Part shown: in pieces, positions 5,624 to 9,698 of the stretch | Layout: each line of letters opens with the position of its first letter | Position numbering within the stretch: position 1 is the first letter of the stretch | Assembly: GCA_900555855.1 (NCBI GenBank) | Contig: USML01000071.1 | Location: 1 to 9,698, forward strand | Origin: an uncultured Eubacteriales bacterium | GTDB taxonomy: Bacteria > Bacillota > Clostridia > Oscillospirales > Butyricicoccaceae | DNA length: 9,698 nucleotides | Direction of reading: 5' to 3' | Translations under genes and position numbers: made by a program | Notes under the pieces: model-generated | The model's database searches: none | What the model saw: only the letters and a program-made list of their open reading frames with translations | Told to the model about the DNA's origin: nothing

Positions 5624-7449
5624 TGCCGGCCTTTGACGAGCAGGACTACGGACAGTCCTTTCGCTGGAGCGTCTGGAAAAAGCTCTTCCCCTTTTTGGGG
5701 CGGTATAAAAAGGCGTTTGCGGGGCTGATCCTGTTCAACGCCCTGTGCGCCGCGGTGGATGTGATCCTGCCGCTGTTTCAGAAATACGCCATTGCGAACT
5801 TCATCCAGCAGAACACCCTGCAGGGCATCGTGCCCTATGCCGCCGTCTATCTGGCGGTGGTGCTGTTTCAAACGGCCTCGGTGGTGGTCTTTTCCAACGG
5901 CTCCATCCAGCTGAATATGCATCTGGGGCAGGACCTGCGCCGGGAGCTGTTTCACCATCTTCAGACCCTTTCCCTCTCCTTTTACAATGTGACCCCGGTG
6001 GGCTATCTGCTGTCCCGGGTCATGAGCGACACCAACAAGATCGCCGACACCATCGCCTGGAACTTTACGGATATCCTCTGGGAGCTTTGCTATGTGTTCG
6101 GGACCTTCGCCGCCATGCTGGCGCTGAACTGGCGGCTGGCGCTGATCGTCCTGCTCATCGTGCCGGCGATGGCCGTCCTCACCTGGTATTTCCAGAATAA
6201 GATCCTCCGCTGGAACCGGAAGGTGCGCAAGCTCAATTCCCGCATCACCGGGGCCTTTAACGAGGGCATCTCCGGCGCGCGCACCGCCAAGACCATGGTC
6301 CTGGAGGAGCAGATGAGCGAATCCTTCCGGGAGCTTACCGGCGAAATGAAGCAGGCGGGCGTCCGGGCCGCAAGGCTCAATGCGGTCTATATCCCGCTGG
6401 TGCTGCTGTTCAGCACGGCGGCGGTGTCCATCGTCCTGCTGAAGGGCGGACAGATGAACCTGCAGCAGGCGCTGGAGCTTTCCACCCTTTCCGTCTTCAC
6501 CTCCTATGCCGTCAGCATCTTCGAGCCCATCCAGATGACCGCCGCCAACATCGCGGATTTCATCTCCCTGCAGGCTTCCATCGAGCGGGTCACGGGCCTT
6601 TTGGAGCAGAAGCCCCAGATCACCGACACGCCGGAGGTGGAGGCGCGCTACGGCGACGCCTTCCATCCCAAGCGGGAAAACTGGGAGCCGCTTCTGGGCG
6701 ACATCGAGTTTCGCGATGTGACCTTCCGCTATCCCGACGGCGGCGGGAATGTTCTGGAGCATTTTTCCCTGCACATCCCCCAGGGGACCACCGTGGCCAT
6801 CGTTGGCGAGACCGGCGCGGGCAAAAGCACGCTGGTCAACCTGGCCTGCCGCTTTTTTGAACCCACGGAGGGCGAGATCCTCATCGACGGCAGGGATTAC
6901 CGGCAGCGGAGCCAGCTCTGGCTCCATTCCAACATCGGCTATGTGCTGCAAAGCCCCCATCTTTTCTCCGGCACCGTCCGGGAAAACATCCGCTACGGCC
7001 GGCTGGACGCCACGGATGCGGAGGTGGAAGCGGCGGCGCGGGCCGTCTCGGCGGATACCGTGGTGGCCCGGCTAGAAAAGGGCTGGGACAGCGATGTGGG
7101 CGAGGGCGGCGACCGGCTCTCCACCGGGGAAAAGCAGCTGATCTCCTTTGCCCGGGCAGTGCTGGCCGATCCGCGGATCTTCGTTTTGGACGAGGCCACC
7201 GCTTCCATCGACACCCAGACCGAGCAGCTGATCCAGCAGGCCACGGAAAAGCTCTTGCAGGGGCGCACCTCCTTCCTCATCGCCCACCGGCTTTCCACCA
7301 TCCGCCGGGCAGACCTGATCCTGGTGGTCCGGGACGGAAAGATCCTGGAGCAGGGCACCCACGGGGAGCTTTTGCAGCGGCGCGGCTATTACCATGAGCT
7401 TTACAGCCGTCAGTTTGCCGCCGAGGAGCAATCCCGGCTTTTGGGATAA
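5623..7449 (+). CDS. ABC exporter half-transporter, catalytic-site subunit (BmrD-like)
   Basis: A 608-residue half-exporter pairing with the preceding subunit. The membrane domain spans about 25-325 with hydrophobic stretches near 32-55, 70-92, 150-190 and 253-275. An acidic linker (about 330-357) leads to the nucleotide-binding domain: Walker A GETGAGKST (395-403, Lys401), Q-loop Gln443, signature LSTGE (499-503), Walker B VLDE (521-524) with catalytic Glu524, and switch His555. The signature deviates from LSGGQ, so this subunit supplies the normal Walker motifs while its degenerate signature faces the Asp-bearing site of its partner. That split matches BmrCD, LmrCD and TM287/288. AAGGAGG (5607-5613) lies 9 bases before the ATG, inside the end of the upstream gene. 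No strong terminator separates it from the tRNA 81 bp downstream. The substrate is unknown; multidrug efflux is the likeliest role. Confidence 0.93.
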   Translation: MPAFDEQDYGQSFRWSVWKKLFPFLGRYKKAFAGLILFNALCAAVDVILPLFQKYAIANFIQQNTLQGIVPYAAVYLAVVLFQTASVVVFSNGSIQLNMHLGQDLRRELFHHLQTLSLSFYNVTPVGYLLSRVMSDTNKIADTIAWNFTDILWELCYVFGTFAAMLALNWRLALIVLLIVPAMAVLTWYFQNKILRWNRKVRKLNSRITGAFNEGISGARTAKTMVLEEQMSESFRELTGEMKQAGVRAARLNAVYIPLVLLFSTAAVSIVLLKGGQMNLQQALELSTLSVFTSYAVSIFEPIQMTAANIADFISLQASIERVTGLLEQKPQITDTPEVEARYGDAFHPKRENWEPLLGDIEFRDVTFRYPDGGGNVLEHFSLHIPQGTTVAIVGETGAGKSTLVNLACRFFEPTEGEILIDGRDYRQRSQLWLHSNIGYVLQSPHLFSGTVRENIRYGRLDATDAEVEAAARAVSADTVVARLEKGWDSDVGEGGDRLSTGEKQLISFARAVLADPRIFVLDEATASIDTQTEQLIQQATEKLLQGRTSFLIAHRLSTIRRADLILVVRDGKILEQGTHGELLQRRGYYHELYSRQFAAEEQSRLLG

Positions 7450-7479
7450 CGCTTTTTTCTTCTTTCCGCGAAAAAACTC

Positions 7480-7508
7480 TTGCTTTTTGCCCTGAGCTGT
7501 GGTAAACT
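7480..7508 (+). promoter_or_regulatory. Promoter of tRNA-Ser
   Basis: TTGCTT (7480-7485), a 17-bp spacer, then TAAACT (7503-7508) preceded by TGG, an extended -10 element. The start site would be near 7515, giving a precursor leader of only about 16 bases. Confidence 0.65.
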
Positions 7509-7512
7509 AACG

Positions 7513-7530
7513 ATTGCCTGTCAGGGCAAT
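7513..7530 (+). other. Hairpin abutting the tRNA 5' end
   Basis: ATTGCC (7513-7518) pairs perfectly with GGCAAT (7525-7530) around a six-base loop, ending on the base before the mature tRNA. It covers nearly all of the predicted precursor leader and may influence RNase P cleavage. If transcription starts at 7515 or later, the first pairs are lost. Confidence 0.4.
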
Positions 7531-7620
7531 GGAGAAGTACCCAAGTGGTGAAGGGGCTCCCCTGCTAAGGGAGTAGGGCTGTAACAGGTCGCAAGGGTTC
7601 AAATCCCTTCTTCTCCGCCA
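7531..7620 (+). tRNA. trnS(gcu): tRNA-Ser (anticodon GCU)
   Basis: A class II tRNA of 90 bases with encoded CCA. Acceptor stem GGAGAAG (7531-7537) pairs with CTTCTCC (7610-7616); the discriminator is G7617, as in serine tRNAs, followed by CCA (7618-7620). The anticodon stem CTCCC/GGGAG (7557-7561, 7569-7573) encloses the loop CTGCTAA with anticodon GCT at 7564-7566, reading AGC and AGU. The long variable arm (from about 7574) and the T-loop TTCAAAT support serine identity. It has its own promoter and terminator. Confidence 0.97.
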
Positions 7621-7621
7621 G

Positions 7622-7651
7622 AAAAGCACTTGCGAAAGCAAGTGCTTTTTT
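7622..7651 (+). terminator. Intrinsic terminator after tRNA-Ser
   Basis: GCACTTGC (7626-7633), a GAAA tetraloop and GCAAGTGC (7638-7645), extended by A-T pairs and followed by six T (7646-7651). It begins two bases after the CCA end. It probably also ends read-through from the ABC operon. Its A-tract at 7622-7625 is short, so minus-strand function is less likely. Confidence 0.93.
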
Positions 7652-7699
7652 CGTACCGGAAGGCCCGCGCGCTCCCGCTGCGGGAACCCCCCCGCGGGG

Positions 7700-7728
7700 C
7701 TTGGCTCCCCTGTGTAAGGGGAGCTGGC
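7700..7728. repeat. Palindromic intergenic repeat, copy 2 (inverted)
   Basis: An inverted copy of 19-47 with two differences, both in one base pair of the stem: G7704-C7724 here against C23-G43 read on the same strand of the element. The stem is 8 bp (7704-7711 with 7717-7724) around GTGTA. It is followed by ACTGAGGGGTTGTAGGC (7745-7761), probably part of the same element. No gene is seen between 7652 and 7850. Confidence 0.7.
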
Positions 7729-7782
7729 AAACCCGCAGGGCTTGACTGAGGGGTTGTAGGCAGCGGGAAGGAACGGACATCC

Positions 7783-7841
7783 GGTTACAGGCCAAAAAAT
7801 CTTAAGAAAAAAGTTCATGGACGATCCGGCGGCTTGTAACC
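7783..7841. repeat. Spaced 11-bp inverted repeat upstream of the VanW-family promoter
   Basis: GGTTACAGGCC (7783-7793) and GGCTTGTAACC (7831-7841) are complementary over 11 bp with one G-T, separated by 37 bp that include an A-rich stretch centred on CTTAAG. It lies upstream of the predicted transcript start of the next gene. Each arm carries a TGTAAC half-site, and the right arm is the first half of the tandem box at 7835-7851. Confidence 0.5.
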
Positions 7842-7851
7842 ATCATGTAAT
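7835..7851 (+). promoter_or_regulatory. WalR-box-like tandem repeat
   Basis: TGTAAC, five bases, TGTAAT (7835-7851) matches the WalR/YycF consensus TGTWAH-N5-TGTWAH at every defined position. The two half-sites are 11 bp apart, one helical turn, as for OmpR-family dimers. The last base is the first base of the -35. Read on the other strand, it also resembles a PhoP-type TTACA tandem. The gene behind it encodes an envelope protein, which fits a cell-wall regulator. The site is seen; the regulator is inferred. Confidence 0.5.
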
Positions 7852-7879
7852 TGATATTCCGGGCCGGCTTCGCTATAAT
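7851..7879 (+). promoter_or_regulatory. Sigma-A promoter of the VanW/G5 gene
   Basis: TTGATA (7851-7856), a 17-bp spacer and a perfect TATAAT (7874-7879). The start would be near 7886, leaving a leader of about 57 bases before the TTG codon. Confidence 0.85.
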
Positions 7880-7942
7880 ACAGATAGAAACTCATCCTCC
7901 CAACGGACTGTTTTTACGCTATGACGACAGGAGGTCCCTGCT

Positions 7943-9698
7943 TTGGACGAAAAGAAATATCGCGGCGGAGCCCATGCGGCGGGAAAGCGCGTCTCTCCCA
8001 AAAAGGAAAAGCCCCAGAAGGCGGCCGAGCCCGGCGAGCCCAAGCCGAAAAAAAGGGGCCTGGGGGCGCTGTGCGCCGCAGGCATTCTGCTGGCGCTGGT
8101 GATCGGCTTCTGCGGCTTCACCGCTTATCAGCTTTATTTTAACGACACCATCCGCAAGGGTGTTTTTCTGGGCGAGGCCGATCTCTCCGGCAAGACCGTT
8201 CAGGAGGCCCGGGCCGCGCTGGAGGAGCTTTACGGCGGCGGACTGGACCGGCAGCTGACCATTACGGCCGGCGGCCAGACCTTTACCCTCACCGCCAGCG
8301 ACGCGGGCCTTTCCTACGACATCGCCGGCTCTGCCCGGGCCGCCTATGAATACGGCCGGCAGGGCGGCCTGCTCCAGCGGGCGAAGGACCTCTGGTCCGC
8401 CCGGACCGGGAAGGTCCATCTGGAGCTTTCCACAACGCTGGACGAACAGGTCCTGAAGGCCCAGGCGGAGCAGATCGCCGCTCAGGTGCAGCAGCCCCTC
8501 TCTCCCTCCTCCTACAGCTATGCCGACGGCGTCTTTACCGTGGATAAGGGTCAGGCGGGCTATGTGCTGGACGGCGAGGATCTGTGCGCCCAGATGGAAG
8601 CCGCGCTCCGCACCGCGCAGTTTGACGCGCCCATCGAGGGCAAGCTGAAGATCACCCAGCCCCAGCCGCTGGACGCCGATACCATTCTGGCCCAGATCAA
8701 TCAGGAGCCGGTGGAGACCACGCTGGACCTGCAGACCGACCCCACGGGCAACACCGTCGTGGCCGGAAGGGACGGCGTGATCCTGGATCGGAGCGAGCTG
8801 GAAAAGGCCCTTTCCTCCGACCAGCGCATCGTCACCGTGACCTGCCAGGTGACCCACCCAAAATATACCGCCACCGAGCTGAAGGCGCTTCTCTTCCGGG
8901 ATGTGCTGGGGGAATGTACCTCCTCCTTCAACGCAAGGCTCAAGGGCCGCACCACCAATGTGCTGCTGGCCAACGGCTTCTGCAACGGTGTGATCCTTCT
9001 GCCGGGACAGATCTTTTCCTATAACGAGACCGTCGGCCCCCGGACCTATGAGCGGGGCTTTCAGGATGCCATCGTCTATGTTGGCTCCTCTGCGGAGGAC
9101 GGCGTGGGCGGCGGCATCTGCCAGGTCAGCTCCACCCTCTACGCCGCCATGCTCCGGGCCGATCTGAAGACCGTGGAGCGCTATCCCCACAGCCGGGAGG
9201 TCACCTATGTGGGCAAGGGCGAGGACGCCACCGTGGCCTGGGGCAGCAAGGATTTCCGCTTTGAAAACAATACGGATTATCCCATCAAGCTTGTGACCTC
9301 CAACACGGAAAACACCATCACCATCAAGATCCTGGGCACCCAAACCCAGCCCAACAGGACGGTGAAGATCGAGACGAAGATCCTGGAGAAGATCCCCTTC
9401 GAGGTCCAGCGGGTGCTGGATGAGACGCTGACCCCCGGCACGGAAAAGGTGGAATCCAACGGCTACACCGGCTATAAATCCGAGACCTACCGGGTGGTCT
9501 ATATCGACGGCGTGCAGATCTCCCGGGAGCTGGAAAACCGCAGCACCTATAAGAAATATGACAAGGTGATCCATTATAATCCCGCCCCCGGCCAGCCTGC
9601 GCCAGACCCCACGCCCACGCCCGACCCGGCCCCTGAGCCGGCCCCCGACCCGGCGCCCCCGGAGGACACCGGCAACACCGGCGACCACTTCCCCTGGC
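7943..9698 (+). CDS. VanW/G5-domain cell-envelope protein, 3' end outside the window
   Basis: 585 codons are visible without a stop. The start is TTG at 7943: AGGAGG (7929-7934) sits 8 bases upstream and no in-frame ATG lies near. A Lys/Arg-rich cytoplasmic N-terminus (1-38) precedes one membrane segment (about 40-64), so the rest is outside the cell. A putative peptidoglycan-binding (PG_binding_4-like) region covers about 115-225, with LSYDIAGSARAAYEYGRQGG (123-142). The VanW domain (about 325-450) shows LPGQIFSYNETVGPRT (353-368) and the hallmark GGGICQVSSTLYAAM (389-403). A G5 domain (about 470-546; IPFEVQ at 484, PGTEKVESNGYTG at 498) binds wall glycans in other proteins. A Pro/Asp-rich tail starts near 548. 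Likely a membrane-anchored wall-associated protein; its biochemical role is unknown. The VanW name does not imply vancomycin resistance: no vanHAX genes are present. A WalR-like box adjoins its promoter. Confidence 0.9.
   Translation, partial: MDEKKYRGGAHAAGKRVSPKKEKPQKAAEPGEPKPKKRGLGALCAAGILLALVIGFCGFTAYQLYFNDTIRKGVFLGEADLSGKTVQEARAALEELYGGGLDRQLTITAGGQTFTLTASDAGLSYDIAGSARAAYEYGRQGGLLQRAKDLWSARTGKVHLELSTTLDEQVLKAQAEQIAAQVQQPLSPSSYSYADGVFTVDKGQAGYVLDGEDLCAQMEAALRTAQFDAPIEGKLKITQPQPLDADTILAQINQEPVETTLDLQTDPTGNTVVAGRDGVILDRSELEKALSSDQRIVTVTCQVTHPKYTATELKALLFRDVLGECTSSFNARLKGRTTNVLLANGFCNGVILLPGQIFSYNETVGPRTYERGFQDAIVYVGSSAEDGVGGGICQVSSTLYAAMLRADLKTVERYPHSREVTYVGKGEDATVAWGSKDFRFENNTDYPIKLVTSNTENTITIKILGTQTQPNRTVKIETKILEKIPFEVQRVLDETLTPGTEKVESNGYTGYKSETYRVVYIDGVQISRELENRSTYKKYDKVIHYNPAPGQPAPDPTPTPDPAPEPAPDPAPPEDTGNTGDHFPW

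Noticed and set aside
7452..7476. TTTTTTC...GAAAAAA as a terminator of the ABC operon
   Set aside because: The stem is nearly all A-T, the loop is 10 bases and no T-run follows directly.
7600..7900. tRNA-Ser 3' end as an integration site for a mobile element
   Set aside because: No repeat of the tRNA 3' end and no integrase is visible in the window.
9109..9153. VanW domain as evidence of glycopeptide resistance
   Set aside because: VanW domains are widespread in clostridial envelope proteins, and no ligase, dehydrogenase or VanX-type peptidase cluster accompanies this one.

Overview
The window looks like a chromosomal segment of a GC-rich, Gram-positive-type Firmicute, most likely a gut clostridium of the Oscillospiraceae. 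The reasons are strong AAGGAGG ribosome binding sites, sigma-A promoters with 17-bp spacers, a TTG-started VanW/G5 envelope protein, a heterodimeric multidrug-type ABC exporter, an M55 D-aminopeptidase, and short palindromic repeats of the kind common between genes in this group. The family placement is inference; the Gram-positive assignment is firmer.

Layout. Positions 1-183 hold a palindromic repeat, a degenerate direct repeat and a bidirectional terminator. A membrane-anchored GGDEF diguanylate cyclase follows on the minus strand (184-1377). A 227-bp divergent control region has back-to-back promoters. On the plus strand, an MscS-family channel (1605-2429) overlaps an M55/DppA-like peptidase (2426-3229) by 4 bp. 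A 555-bp gap comes next: its first half is a cluster of GC-rich hairpins without a recognisable gene, and its second half is a full regulatory leader with a near-consensus promoter, a short leader ORF with a strong ribosome binding site, and an intrinsic terminator. Two overlapping half-size ABC exporter genes follow (3785-5623 and 5623-7449). Then come a tRNA-Ser(GCU) with its own promoter and terminator, a second inverted copy of the palindromic repeat, a WalR-box-like tandem repeat on a strong promoter, and a VanW/G5 wall protein (7943 onward) that runs off the window.

How the parts fit. The ABC pair has the asymmetry of BmrCD/TM287-288-type heterodimers: subunit 1 has Asp in place of the Walker B catalytic Glu and a normal LSGGQ, while subunit 2 has the catalytic Glu and a degenerate LSTGE. 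The leader in front of it can be read as a four-segment attenuator (1:2, 2:3, 3:4) in which segment 1 lies at the ribosome binding site of the leader ORF. Only a ribosome held near the leader start would then switch the exporter on. This resembles in logic, but not visibly in sequence, the BmrB leader of Bacillus subtilis bmrBCD, and it is the most interesting item here. The second notable item is the exact TGTWAH-N5-TGTWAH match abutting the -35 of the VanW/G5 gene, which suggests cell-wall-stress (WalRK-type) control.
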